NCBI RefSeq assembly: GCF_000262345.1
Contig: NZ_AJTQ01000222.1
Coordinates: 1-64,000, forward strand
Reading direction: 5' to 3'
Length of the DNA stretch: 64,000 nucleotides
Source of the DNA: Streptomyces xiaopingdaonensis
Lineage (GTDB): Bacteria > Actinomycetota > Actinomycetes > Streptomycetales > Streptomycetaceae
Position numbers and translations under genes: made by a program. Shown piece by piece: positions 36,181 to 44,326 of the stretch. The notes under the pieces were generated by a model, which was not told the DNA's origin, made no database searches, and worked only from the letters and a program-made list of their open reading frames with translations. Position 1 is the first letter of the stretch. Every line of letters starts with the position of its first letter.

Positions 36181-36263
36181 TGCGGCCGGTGGGATTCGAA
36201 CCCACATGGGATTGCTCCCAAGGGCACCTAAAACCCTCGCTTATACCATTCAGCAACGGCCGC
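36181..36263 (-). tRNA. tRNA-Leu (anticodon UAG)
   Basis: An 83-nt minus-strand tRNA with acceptor stem GCGGCCG/CGGCCGC, discriminator A, a long class II variable arm and the T-arm GTGGGTTCGAATCCCAC. The anticodon stem AGGGT/GCCCT encloses the loop TTTAGGT, giving anticodon UAG, which reads CUA and probably CUG leucine codons. It is not bldA, which would have UAA. CCA is not encoded. A strong terminator follows. No integrase or attachment-site duplication is visible. Confidence 0.93.
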
Positions 36264-36306
36264 CGGAACGACGGTTATCGTACCCGGTCGCCCCCGCGCG
36301 CAGGAG

Positions 36307-36343
36307 CCCGGACCGCGCGCCGCCGGTGGGCGCGCGGTCCGGG
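36307..36343 (-). terminator. Terminator after MFS gene
   Basis: A perfect 15-bp stem, CCCGGACCGCGCGCC with GGCGCGCGGTCCGGG, and a 7-nt loop lies 2 bp beyond the stop of the leftward MFS gene and before the tRNA. Confidence 0.85.
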
Positions 36344-36345
36344 GT

Positions 36346-37851
36346 TCAGCGCTGGTTGGAGGACTGCTCCCGGACCAGCTCCTTCGCCTCCTCCTCCGTG
36401 GAGACCGACGGAGGCGAGCCGTCGAGCGGCTGCTGCGCCGTCTCGCGCATGCAGAGCACCGCGATGATCCCGAGGAGCGCGGCGCCCGAGGCGTAGAAGG
36501 CGGGGGCGAGGTTGTTGCCCGTGGAGTCGACTAGGTAGGTCATGACGCCGGGGGCCGTGCCGCCGAAGATCGACGTCGCCACGTTGTAGCCGATCGAGAG
36601 GGAGCCGTACCGCACCTTCGTGGGGAAGAGCGCGGGGAGCGTCGCCGACATCGTGCCGAGGAGGCAGACGAGGCAGGCCCCGAGGACGAGCAGCCCGCCG
36701 ACGGCGGCGAGGAAGCTGCCCAGTCGGAAGAGCTGGAAGGCCGGCACCGTCAGCACGAGGAATCCGAGCATCCCCGCGAGCAGTATCGGCTTCCTGCCCA
36801 CTCGGTCGCTGAGCCTCCCGATCTGCTGGAGGACCGTCATCATCGCCACCATCGCGATGATCGCCGCGACCAGCTCCATCGCACCCGAGTACCCCATCTC
36901 GCTCGTCAGGTACGCCGGCATGTACGAGAGGAGCATGTAGTCGGTGATGTTGTACGCGGCGACGAGGCCGATGCAGAGCAGCAGCCGCTGCCACTGGCCC
37001 GCGAAGATCGCCGAGAACTCCCGCTTCGGGGTGTTCTCGGCGGCCTTGGGTGCGCTGCGTGCCTCGGCTGCCGCGTTGGCCGAGTGGGAGAGCTCCTCGA
37101 CCTGCTTGCGGAACGCGGGCGTCTCCTCCAGCTTCAGCCGCAGGTAGAGCCCGACGACGCCGATCGGTCCGCCGACGAGGAACGGGATGCGCCAGCCCCA
37201 GTCGAGCATCGTCTGCTCGCCGAGCGTCGTGTTGAGGAGCAGGACGAGCGCCGCCGCGCCGGTGTAGCCGGTGAGCGTGCCCAACTCGAGGAAGCTGCCG
37301 AAGAAACCGCGCCGCTTGTCCGGTGCGTACTCCGCGATGAAGGTCGCGGCGCCGCCGTACTCACCGCCCGTCGAGAACCCCTGCACCATGCGGCAGACGA
37401 GCAGCAGGAGGGGGGAGGCGACCCCGATCGCGGCGTAGGAGGGGATGAGCCCGATGGCGAAGGTGCCGGCCGCCATGAGGATCATGGTCAGCGCGAGCAC
37501 CTGCTTGCGGCCGATGCGGTCGCCGAGCGGGCCGAAGAACAGCCCGCCGAGCGGCCGCACCAGGAACGAGGCGGCGAACGCGGTGAACGAGGCGAGGAGT
37601 TGGGTCGCCCCCGCGCCGGGGAAGAAGACCTTGCCGATGATGACGGCGAGGTAGGAGTAGATCCCGAAGTCGAACCACTCCATCGCGTTGCCGACGGCTG
37701 CGGCCTTCGTCGCCCTGCGCACCGTGGGCTCGTCGGTCACCGTGATGTCGCTGCGGCGCACACGCGGGTTGAGCCGGCGCGCGATGGCGCGGTACAGGGG
37801 TCGATGGCGTTTGAGCGCCGCCTCGTCGGGCGGCGCGGCCTCGGGGTCCAT
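36346..37851 (-). CDS. MFS transporter, metabolite:H+ symporter (ProP-like)
   Basis: The 501-aa protein has 12 predicted transmembrane helices. Family motifs include AVGNAMEWFDFGIYSYLAVI in helix 1, the loop 2-3 motif GPLGDRIGRKQVL, and CRMVQGFSTGGEYGGAATFI in helix 4, all typical of ProP/OusA/KgtP symporters. It takes up an osmolyte such as proline/betaine or a carboxylate; the choice cannot be made from sequence. The first 45 residues are a charged cytosolic extension. ATG at 37851. The bcp gene lies upstream in the same direction. Confidence 0.87.
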   Translation of the reverse strand: MDPEAAPPDEAALKRHRPLYRAIARRLNPRVRRSDITVTDEPTVRRATKAAAVGNAMEWFDFGIYSYLAVIIGKVFFPGAGATQLLASFTAFAASFLVRPLGGLFFGPLGDRIGRKQVLALTMILMAAGTFAIGLIPSYAAIGVASPLLLLVCRMVQGFSTGGEYGGAATFIAEYAPDKRRGFFGSFLELGTLTGYTGAAALVLLLNTTLGEQTMLDWGWRIPFLVGGPIGVVGLYLRLKLEETPAFRKQVEELSHSANAAAEARSAPKAAENTPKREFSAIFAGQWQRLLLCIGLVAAYNITDYMLLSYMPAYLTSEMGYSGAMELVAAIIAMVAMMTVLQQIGRLSDRVGRKPILLAGMLGFLVLTVPAFQLFRLGSFLAAVGGLLVLGACLVCLLGTMSATLPALFPTKVRYGSLSIGYNVATSIFGGTAPGVMTYLVDSTGNNLAPAFYASGAALLGIIAVLCMRETAQQPLDGSPPSVSTEEEAKELVREQSSNQR

Positions 37852-37979
37852 AGCAGATCTGTACCGCGCCTGCGCCCGCGCCGCTCGCCTGGTCGGCGTA
37901 CGGGTTACGTTCTTCGTGCTGTCGACTGCGGGGTCGCCGCCCGACGAACTGCGGGCGTTGACGTGCCGCGGAGTCAATA

Positions 37980-38453
37980 TCAGCCCTCCAGACCGAGATC
38001 CCGGATCAGCTTGGCGACGTGCCCTGTCGCCTTGACGTTGTAGAGCGCGCGCTCGACCTTCCCCTCCTCGTCGACGACGACGGTGGAGCGGATGACGCCC
38101 GTGACGGTCTTCCCGTACAGCTTCTTCTCGCCGAACGCGCCGTACTCCTCCATGACCTCCTTCGACGGATCGCCGACGAGCGTGACGCGGAGGTCCTCCT
38201 TCTCCCGGAACTTCGCCAGCTTCTCGGGCTTGTCGGGCGAGACGCCGATGACGTCGTAGCCGGCGCCGGCGAGCAGGTCGAGGTTGTCGGTGAAGTCGCA
38301 CGCCTGCTTCGTGCACCCCGGCGTCATGGCGGCGGGGTAGAAGTAGACGACGACCTTGCGTCCGCGGTGGTCAGCGAGCGAGACCTGCTTGCCGTCCGCG
38401 TCGGCGAGGGAGAAGGCAGGCGCGGTGTCGCCCGGCTGAAGTCGCTCGCTCAC
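37980..38453 (-). CDS. bcp: Peroxiredoxin, BCP/PrxQ type
   Basis: The 157-aa thioredoxin-dependent peroxidase carries the peroxidatic Cys 47 in the motif TPGCTKQACDF and a second Cys 52 five residues later, the typical atypical 2-Cys BCP arrangement. It opens VSERLQPGDTAPAFSL and has VVVYFYPAAMTPGCT. It reduces hydrogen peroxide and alkyl hydroperoxides in the cytosol. The GTG at 38453 follows GAGGAGGACAC. Confidence 0.93.
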   Translation of the reverse strand: MSERLQPGDTAPAFSLADADGKQVSLADHRGRKVVVYFYPAAMTPGCTKQACDFTDNLDLLAGAGYDVIGVSPDKPEKLAKFREKEDLRVTLVGDPSKEVMEEYGAFGEKKLYGKTVTGVIRSTVVVDEEGKVERALYNVKATGHVAKLIRDLGLEG

Positions 38454-38678
38454 GTGTCCTCCTCGGTCGTACGGCGGGCGCGGGTTTCGCCCGTCTTCCG
38501 TGCCCGAGGGTAGCGCCGACACCACAGTGGGGGTGCCGTGGGGCGAAGGATGCGGCAAGCTGACAGACTGTCCGGTAACAGACGGTGTCGCGGGGGCACT
38601 GCCGTGTCGCGCGAGCCCCCGAGGCGCCGAGCAGACCGGGCGTGCAAGCCCGTACCCCACAGCGACGGAGGCAACGCG

Positions 38679-38999
38679 GTGCCGGAACCCAGAACCCCCG
38701 CGGACATCGAGGCGGACATCGTCCGCAGGCGGCATCAGCTCGCCGAGGCGCTGGACGAACTCGCGGTACGGGTGCATCCGCAGACTCTCGTCGGCGACGC
38801 CAAGGCGCGTGCCTCGGCGGCCGCCGACCGTACGGCCGGCCGTGCCTACGTCGCCGTCAACCGCGCCGTCTCGCAGGCGCGGGGACAGTTCGTCGACGAG
38901 CAGGGCTCGCCCCGGCTGGAGCGCGTGGTCCCTGCTGCCCTCGCCGCCACGGCCGTCGTCGGGCTGTGCGTCCTCTCGGCTCGGCGCAAGCGCCGCTGA
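38679..38999 (+). CDS. DUF3618 membrane protein
   Basis: The 106-aa protein has the DUF3618 opening TPADIEADIVRRRHQLAEAL, DELAVRVHPQTLVGDAK, an Ala-rich amphipathic helix, and a single C-terminal membrane segment (VVPAALAATAVVGLCVLSA) followed by RRKRR. Such proteins are small, tail-anchored and of unknown function, often linked to cell-envelope genes. The GTG at 38679 follows CGGAGGCAAC. A GroES-like gene follows closely. Confidence 0.8.
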   Translation: MPEPRTPADIEADIVRRRHQLAEALDELAVRVHPQTLVGDAKARASAAADRTAGRAYVAVNRAVSQARGQFVDEQGSPRLERVVPAALAATAVVGLCVLSARRKRR

Positions 39000-39022
39000 G
39001 GCCCTGCGTTACGGTTTCTGGC

Positions 39023-39403
39023 GTGACCTCCGAGACCACTGCACCCGACACCGCTGCCCGCACCGAAGGCTCCGCCGAGATGGACAAGTTGCCCATCCGG
39101 ATGCTCCACGACCGCGTTCTCGTCCGCTCCGACCGGGGCGAGGGGGAGCGGCGCTCCTCGGGGGGCATCGTCATCCCGGCGACGGCCGCCGTCGGCCGAC
39201 GGCTCGAATGGGCCGAAGTCGTCGCTGTCGGCCAGAACGTGCGCACCGTCGAGCCGGGGGACCGCGTGCTCTACGACCCCGAGGACCGCGCGGAGGTCGA
39301 GGTCCGCGCCGTCGCCTACTACCTCATGCGCGAGCGCGACCTGCACGCGGTGGCGGCCCAGCGCCTCGAGGGCGCGGGCGACTCCACCGGCCTCTACCTC
39401 TGA
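39023..39403 (+). CDS. GroES-like co-chaperonin
   Basis: The 126-aa protein contains a full GroES domain from about residue 20: LPIRMLHDRVLVRSDRGEGE, a mobile loop RRSSGGIVIPATA with the hydrophobic IVI tripeptide needed to bind GroEL, VEPGDRVLYDPEDRAEVEV and the final strand YYLMRERDLHAVAA. A 20-residue Thr/Glu/Ala-rich N-terminal extension precedes it if the GTG at 39023 is used; an ATG at 39080 would give the bare domain. No groEL is adjacent, so it is an orphan or second GroES. Confidence 0.8.
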   Translation: MTSETTAPDTAARTEGSAEMDKLPIRMLHDRVLVRSDRGEGERRSSGGIVIPATAAVGRRLEWAEVVAVGQNVRTVEPGDRVLYDPEDRAEVEVRAVAYYLMRERDLHAVAAQRLEGAGDSTGLYL

Positions 39404-39408
39404 GCCCA

Positions 39409-39438
39409 CCGGGCGAGGAGCCAGCGCCTCTCGCCCGG
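39409..39438. terminator. Bidirectional terminator
   Basis: CCGGGCGAG (39409-39417) pairs with CTCGCCCGG (39430-39438) between the convergent groES-like and SMR genes. Confidence 0.65.
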
Positions 39439-39477
39439 CGAACCCGTCGACGTCCGGCAGACCCGGCGGAGTTGCGC

Positions 39478-39798
39478 TCAGTGCCCCGACGTCATCTTGA
39501 GGCCGATGACGGAGGCGAGGAGCAGCGCGATGAAGAACAGCCGCGCCACGGTGGCCGGTTCGCCGAGGAGGACGATGCCGAGGATCGCGGCGCCTGCCGC
39601 GCCGATGCCGACCCAGACGCCGTAGGCGGTTCCGATCGGCAGCGTCCTGGCGGCCTGGGAGAGGAGGAACATGCTCGCGGCGAAGCCGAGCACCGTCCAG
39701 ACGCTCGGCCAGAACCGGGTGAACCCCTCCGTGAACTTCAGCCCGATCGACCAGCCGACCTCCAGGACGCCGGCGAAGACCAGCAGAACCCATGCCAT
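39478..39798 (-). CDS. sugE: Small multidrug resistance protein, SugE/Gdx subgroup
   Basis: The 106-aa four-helix SMR protein has the essential Glu 13 in helix 1 (VFAGVLEVGWSIGLKFTEGF). The pattern FTEGFTRFWPSVWTVL, RTLPIGTAYGVWVGIGAAGA and ILGIVLLGEPAT matches SugE/Gdx rather than EmrE. Gdx proteins export guanidinium in exchange for protons and are often under guanidine riboswitches; a hairpin covering the ribosome binding site is present here. The dimer is antiparallel in the family. ATG at 39798. Confidence 0.9.
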   Translation of the reverse strand: MAWVLLVFAGVLEVGWSIGLKFTEGFTRFWPSVWTVLGFAASMFLLSQAARTLPIGTAYGVWVGIGAAGAAILGIVLLGEPATVARLFFIALLLASVIGLKMTSGH

Positions 39799-39802
39799 GG
39801 GG

Positions 39803-39835
39803 GCACCTCCGTAGTCATCGTGCTTGCGGGGGTGC
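39803..39835 (-). promoter_or_regulatory. Hairpin masking the sugE ribosome binding site
   Basis: In the leftward transcript GCACCCCC (39835-39828) can pair with GGAGGTGC (39810-39803), one mismatch in eight, hiding the GGAGG that precedes the ATG by a few bases. The loop contains ACGA. This could be a translational switch. It does not match a guanidine-I or II riboswitch well enough for me to name it. Confidence 0.35.
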
Positions 39836-39956
39836 GTCGTCTTTGCCGGCCCGGTACGGCGCGTCTCGTCGGGGCCGGCGGCTGCCGGCGCCCCTGAAGG
39901 TAGCAAGCCGTGCGGCGGCCGCGGCGGCCCAGGTCGCCGGGCCACCGCGGCCGTGG

Positions 39957-42350
39957 TCAGTACCTCCGGAGGCCCCCGGGGGCCAGGCTCGGGGAGCCGG
40001 ATGCCGAGGCGGACGCGGGCGAGGCGGTGGGGCGGTAGGTGGCGAGCGCCGAATAGGGGCCCTCGACGCCGCCGTTGTCCCAGCCGCCGTCGATGCCGCC
40101 GCCCGGGTCCTCGCCGCCGCCGTCCCCGCCGTCCTCGCCGCCGTTGTCGCCGCCGTCGATGCCGCCGCTCTCCGGGATGCTCGGCGGGGGCGGCTCCTCG
40201 CTCGGCGGGTCGTCGGTGGGCGGGCCCGGGTCGGACGGGGGCGGGGGCGGCTCCGACGTGGGCGGCTGCTCCGTGGGCTGCTCGCTCGGGGGCTCGCTGC
40301 CCGGGGCCGACGAGGAGGGCGGTGCGGTGGAGGGGATGCCGGGGTCGGCGCCGTCGGTCTTCAGGTCGAAGCGGCGGACCTTCTCGCCCTTCAGCGCGGA
40401 CTTGGTGTAGTCGCCCCAGATGCGCGCGGGGAAGCCGCCGCCGTTGACGCGCTTCTCGCCCGCCGCGCCGTAGAGCGGCTTCTGCGTGCCGTCCTTGGAG
40501 TCGATGCCCAACACGTTGACGACGGTGGCGAGTTCGGGCGTGTAGCCGGCGAACCAGGCAGCCTTGTCCTCCTCGGCCGTGCCGGTCTTGCCGGCGGCCG
40601 GCCGGCCCGCCGACTGCGCCGCCGTGCCGGTGCCGCCCTTGACGACGTTCTGGAGGATCGCCGTCGTGGAGTCGGCCGCGGTACGGGAGACCTTCTGCTT
40701 CGGATCGTGGTCGGGGAGGTCGAAGACCTCCTCGCCGCGGGTCATCTTCTCGACCATGCGGTACGCGCCGTGCTCGCCGTGGTTGGCGAGGGTGGCGTAC
40801 GCCTCGGCCATGTCGAGCGGGGAGGCGGTGGCGACGCCGAGCGCGATCGAGCCGTCCTCGGGCATGTTCGGCGTCTTCTCCGGGAGGCCGAGGTCGATCG
40901 CGGTCTGCTTCACCTTCTTCGGGCCGACGTCGACGCCCATCTGCGCGAACACGGAGTTGACCGACTTGTCCATGGCGGTGGTGACCGGGATGCGCCCGTA
41001 GGACTTCTCGTCCTCGTTCTCCGGCGCGTAGTCGGTGCCGTGGCCGTCGTTGACGACCTCGCGCTTGTTGGTGCCGTCGTAGACGGTCTGCGCGTCGATC
41101 GCCTGACCGTCCTGGGTGCGCGCGTCGTTCTCCAGTGCCGAGGTGAAGATGAACGGCTTGAAGGTGGAGCCGACCTGGTAGGCCCTGAGCGTCGCGGTGT
41201 TGGTGTACTGCTCCGTATAGTCGGTGCCGCCGTACATCGCGAGAACCTTGCCCGTCTTCGGGTCGATGGAGGCGGCGCCCGCGCGTACGTAGTCGTCGAC
41301 CTTCCGTGCCTCCGGGTCGAGCTTGGAGAGCAGCTCGTCCTCGACCGTCTCGCGCATCGCCTCCTGCTTGGGGCGGTCGAGCGTGGTGGTGATGCGGAAG
41401 CCGCCGCCTGCGAGCTTGTTCTCGTCGACGATGTCGTTCTCTATCAAGTGGTTCTTGACGGCCTCGACGAGGTAACCCTTCTGCCCGGAGAGGCTGTTCG
41501 GCGGCTTCGTCTGCTTCGGCTCGGGGAACTCCATGCCGGCGCGCGCCTTCTTGGTGAGCCATCCCTCCTCGACCATGCCGTCGAGGACGTACTGCCAACG
41601 GGCGACGGCGCGCTTGCGGTTCTCCGGGTGCTGCCTGATGTCGTACGCGTTCGGGGAGTTGACGAGCGCGGCGAGGTAGGCGCCCTCGGCGGTGGTGAGG
41701 TCCTCCGCGTCCTTCTCGAAGTACGCCTGGGCCGCCGACTGGACGCCGTAGGCGTTGCGGCCGAAGTAGCTGGTGTTCAGGTAGCCCTTGAGGATCTCGC
41801 TCTTGCTCACCTCGCGGTCGAGCTTGAGCGAGATGAAGAACTCCTTCGCCTTCCGGGTGAGCGTCTGGTCCTGGTCGAGGTAGTAGTTCTTCACGTACTG
41901 CTGCGTGATCGTCGAGCCGGACTGCTTGCCGCCGCCGGTGACGGTGTTCCAGGCGGCGCGCACCATCGCCTTCAGGTCGACGGCCGACTCGCTGTAGAAG
42001 CCGCGGTCCTCGGCGGCGAGCACCGCGTGCTGGGTGGACTTCGGCACCTTGGAGAGGCCGATGTTCTCCCGGTTGACGTCGCCTTCGCGGGCGATGGTGG
42101 TGCCGTCCGAGTAGAGGTAGACGTTGGTCTGCGCGGCCGCTGCCTTGTTCGGTGCGGGGATGTCCACGAGGAGGTACCCCGCGACGAGGCCCCCCGTGAT
42201 CAACAGCAGCACCAGCAGCCCCGCGCCGAGGACCATCCGCCACGTGGGCACCAGTCGCCTCCAGCCGGTGCGGCGCGGTGCGCCCTCGGCCGGCTGCTCC
42301 TCGTCGCCGGCCTCGTGGCCCTCGGACCCGCCGTTCGGCTCGTCACTCAT
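39957..42350 (-). CDS. Class A penicillin-binding protein
   Basis: The 797-aa bifunctional peptidoglycan synthase has a cytosolic 35-residue head, a membrane anchor (about 38-62), a GT51 glycosyltransferase domain with Glu 114 in LAAEDRGFYSE and STITQQYVKNYYL, and a transpeptidase domain with SxxK in GSTFKPFIF, SVN in MDKSVNSVFAQMG and KTGTA. The tail (about 650-797) is a long Pro/Ser/Glu/Gly-rich repeat, probably disordered outside the membrane. It polymerises and crosslinks the cell wall. ATG at 42350. Confidence 0.93.
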   Translation of the reverse strand: MSDEPNGGSEGHEAGDEEQPAEGAPRRTGWRRLVPTWRMVLGAGLLVLLLITGGLVAGYLLVDIPAPNKAAAAQTNVYLYSDGTTIAREGDVNRENIGLSKVPKSTQHAVLAAEDRGFYSESAVDLKAMVRAAWNTVTGGGKQSGSTITQQYVKNYYLDQDQTLTRKAKEFFISLKLDREVSKSEILKGYLNTSYFGRNAYGVQSAAQAYFEKDAEDLTTAEGAYLAALVNSPNAYDIRQHPENRKRAVARWQYVLDGMVEEGWLTKKARAGMEFPEPKQTKPPNSLSGQKGYLVEAVKNHLIENDIVDENKLAGGGFRITTTLDRPKQEAMRETVEDELLSKLDPEARKVDDYVRAGAASIDPKTGKVLAMYGGTDYTEQYTNTATLRAYQVGSTFKPFIFTSALENDARTQDGQAIDAQTVYDGTNKREVVNDGHGTDYAPENEDEKSYGRIPVTTAMDKSVNSVFAQMGVDVGPKKVKQTAIDLGLPEKTPNMPEDGSIALGVATASPLDMAEAYATLANHGEHGAYRMVEKMTRGEEVFDLPDHDPKQKVSRTAADSTTAILQNVVKGGTGTAAQSAGRPAAGKTGTAEEDKAAWFAGYTPELATVVNVLGIDSKDGTQKPLYGAAGEKRVNGGGFPARIWGDYTKSALKGEKVRRFDLKTDGADPGIPSTAPPSSSAPGSEPPSEQPTEQPPTSEPPPPPSDPGPPTDDPPSEEPPPPSIPESGGIDGGDNGGEDGGDGGGEDPGGGIDGGWDNGGVEGPYSALATYRPTASPASASASGSPSLAPGGLRRY

Positions 42351-42685
42351 TACCCGTACTCCTCGTCAAGGCCCCGCCGGCGCGGATCACCCGTACACAC
42401 TGTCGCACCCTCCGCCTTCTGCGGCCGAGTGCGCGCCCCCGCTGAAGAGGTCGGCCTCCTTTCGGCTCCGGGGCGCTCACCCTGAGGGGTGAGAAAACTC
42501 CGTGGCGACGCCGGGGAACGCTGAGCTAGAGTCCGTCGCTTCGGTTCACCGCGCCCGTTGTCGCCGGCCGCGACGGCTCACGTCCGTGCTCCCCGCACGT
42601 CGCTGCGGACACCACTGCGCCGTCGTCCGCACCGGTCGACGCCGAGGTCGTGCCTACTGGGAAGACGGCGGAGGGAAGCAAAAGG
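42351..42685. other. Divergent promoter region with candidate -10
   Basis: These 335 bp separate the leftward PBP gene and the rightward ABC-2 operon. TAGAGT at 42527-42532 is a good sigma-HrdB-type -10 for the rightward operon, giving a long leader of about 150 nt, although the -35 18 bp before it (TGGCGA) is poor. I see no other gene or repeat. Confidence 0.35.
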
Positions 42686-43495
42686 ATGCGCCTGCTTCTC
42701 CTCTATTCCACCGTGCTGCGCGGGGGCTTCCGACGATATGCGACATACCGGGTCGCAACGGTGGCCGGAGTCTTCACCAACACCGTCTTCGGGTTCATCC
42801 TCGCGTACACCTTCCAGGCCCTCTGGAGCGAGCGCCCCCGACTCGGCGGCTACGACGAGGCGCAGGCGCTCACCTTCGTCTGGATCGGGCAGGCGATGCT
42901 CGCCACCGTCGCGCTCATGGGCGGCGGCTTCGAGGAGGAGTTCCAGCAGCGCATCCGTACCGGCGATGTCGCCGTCGACCTCTACAGGCCGATCGATCTC
43001 CAGCTCTGGTGGCTCGCGAGCGACCTGGGGCGCGCCGGCTTCCACCTCCTCGGCAGGGGCGTCGCACCGATGGCGGTCGGCGCCTTCGCCTTCGACCTCG
43101 CGCTGCCCTCCGAGCCGTCGGTGTGGGCCGCGTTCGCCGTCTCGGTCCTCCTCGCCGTCCTCGTCAGCTTCGCCGTGCGCTACCTCTTCGCGCTCTGCGC
43201 CTTCTGGCTCCTCGACTCGCACGGCGTCAGCACCCTCAGCACGCTGCTCGGGGTCTTCTTCTCCGGGATGCTGCTGCCGCTCACCGTCTTCCCCGGCTCC
43301 TTCGGCGAGGCGGTGCAGCAGCTCCCCTGGGCCGCGATGCTCCAGGTCCCCGCCGACGTGCTGCTCGGCGCGCGCGAGGGCGGCGACGTGGTGGCGGGGT
43401 GGGGCTTCCAACTCGGCTGGGCCGCCGTGTTGTTCGCCGTGGGCCGGGCGGTGCAGGCGCTCGCGGTGCGGCGCGTGGTGGTGCAGGGTGGTTGA
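42686..43495 (+). CDS. ABC-2 transporter permease, subunit 1
   Basis: The 269-aa protein has six predicted transmembrane helices and belongs to the DUF990/ABC-2 group, which occurs as two different permeases plus one ATPase. It begins MRLLLLYSTVLRGGFRRYAT and includes LALPSEPSVWAAFAVSVLLA and FFSGMLLPLTVFPGSFGEAV, a conserved loop of the family. Ribosome binding site GGAGGGAAGC. It overlaps the next permease gene by 8 bp. It would form the membrane part of an exporter; the substrate (lipid, daunorubicin-like drug or polymer) is unknown. Confidence 0.87.
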   Translation: MRLLLLYSTVLRGGFRRYATYRVATVAGVFTNTVFGFILAYTFQALWSERPRLGGYDEAQALTFVWIGQAMLATVALMGGGFEEEFQQRIRTGDVAVDLYRPIDLQLWWLASDLGRAGFHLLGRGVAPMAVGAFAFDLALPSEPSVWAAFAVSVLLAVLVSFAVRYLFALCAFWLLDSHGVSTLSTLLGVFFSGMLLPLTVFPGSFGEAVQQLPWAAMLQVPADVLLGAREGGDVVAGWGFQLGWAAVLFAVGRAVQALAVRRVVVQGG

Positions 43496-44324
43496 GGCGA
43501 TACGCCGGCGGGCGGCGGTCTTCCTGTGGGGCGTGCGCGCATACGGGTTCATCGCCGGGATGTGGGTGCGCTCGACGCTGGCGTACCGCACCTCGTTCCT
43601 GATCATGGCGACGGGGAACCTCCTCACCACCTTCCTCGACTTCGTCGGGATCATGATCATGTTCTCCCACGTGGAGACGCTCGGCGGCTTCACCCTCGCC
43701 GAGGTCGCCTTCCTCTACGGGACGTCGAGCACCGCTTTCGGCCTCGCCGACCTCTTCCTCGGCACCTTCGACCGGATCGGCACCCGCATCCGCGACGGCA
43801 CCCTCGACACCCTCCTCGTCCGCCCGGTCCCGGTGCTCGCGCAGGTCGCCGCCGACCGGTTCGCGCTCCGTCGGCTCGGGCGGGTGGCGCAGGGCGGTGC
43901 GGTGCTCGTCTGGTCGCTCCTCCGGCTCGACATCGAGTGGACGGCCGGACGCGTGCTCCTCACCGCGGCGATGCTGGTGAGCGGCGGCGTCATCTTCGGC
44001 TGCGTCTTCGTCCTCGGCGGGGCCTTCCAGTTCTGGGCGCAGGACGCGTCGGAGGTGCAGAACGCCTTCACCTACGGCGGGACGACGCTCCTCCAGTACC
44101 CGCCGACCCTCTTCGCCAGGGAGCTGGTGCGCGGCGTCGTCTTCGTGGTGCCGCTCGCCTTCGTCAACTGGCTGCCCGCGCTACGGGTGTTGGGGCGCGA
44201 GGACCCGCTCGGCCTGCCGGGCTGGGTCGACCTCGCGTCGCCCGCCGTCGCGCTCGTCTGCTGCGCGCTCGCCGGGCTGGCCTGGCGGCGGGGGCTGCGC
44301 GCCTATCGGAGCACCGGGAGTTGA
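43488..44324 (+). CDS. ABC-2 transporter permease, subunit 2
   Basis: The 278-aa second permease (DUF990-like) has six transmembrane helices. Landmarks are MWVRSTLAYRTSFLIMATGN, FLYGTSSTAFGLADLFLGTF, and RDGTLDTLLVRPVPVLAQVA, the last close to a cytosolic coupling loop. The GTG at 43488 is within the end of the upstream gene, so translation is coupled. It pairs with subunit 1 as a heterodimer, powered by the ATPase encoded next. Confidence 0.87.
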   Translation: MVEAIRRRAAVFLWGVRAYGFIAGMWVRSTLAYRTSFLIMATGNLLTTFLDFVGIMIMFSHVETLGGFTLAEVAFLYGTSSTAFGLADLFLGTFDRIGTRIRDGTLDTLLVRPVPVLAQVAADRFALRRLGRVAQGGAVLVWSLLRLDIEWTAGRVLLTAAMLVSGGVIFGCVFVLGGAFQFWAQDASEVQNAFTYGGTTLLQYPPTLFARELVRGVVFVVPLAFVNWLPALRVLGREDPLGLPGWVDLASPAVALVCCALAGLAWRRGLRAYRSTGS

Positions 44325-44326
44325 GC

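Noticed and set aside
36181..36263. bldA tRNA (Leu UUA-reading)
   Set aside because: The anticodon loop gives UAG, not UAA, so this tRNA reads CUA/CUG.
39799..39900. Guanidine riboswitch upstream of sugE
   Set aside because: The tandem ACGR hairpins of the guanidine-II class and the core of guanidine-I are not visible; only a single stem with ACGA in its loop exists, so it is reported as an unnamed hairpin.
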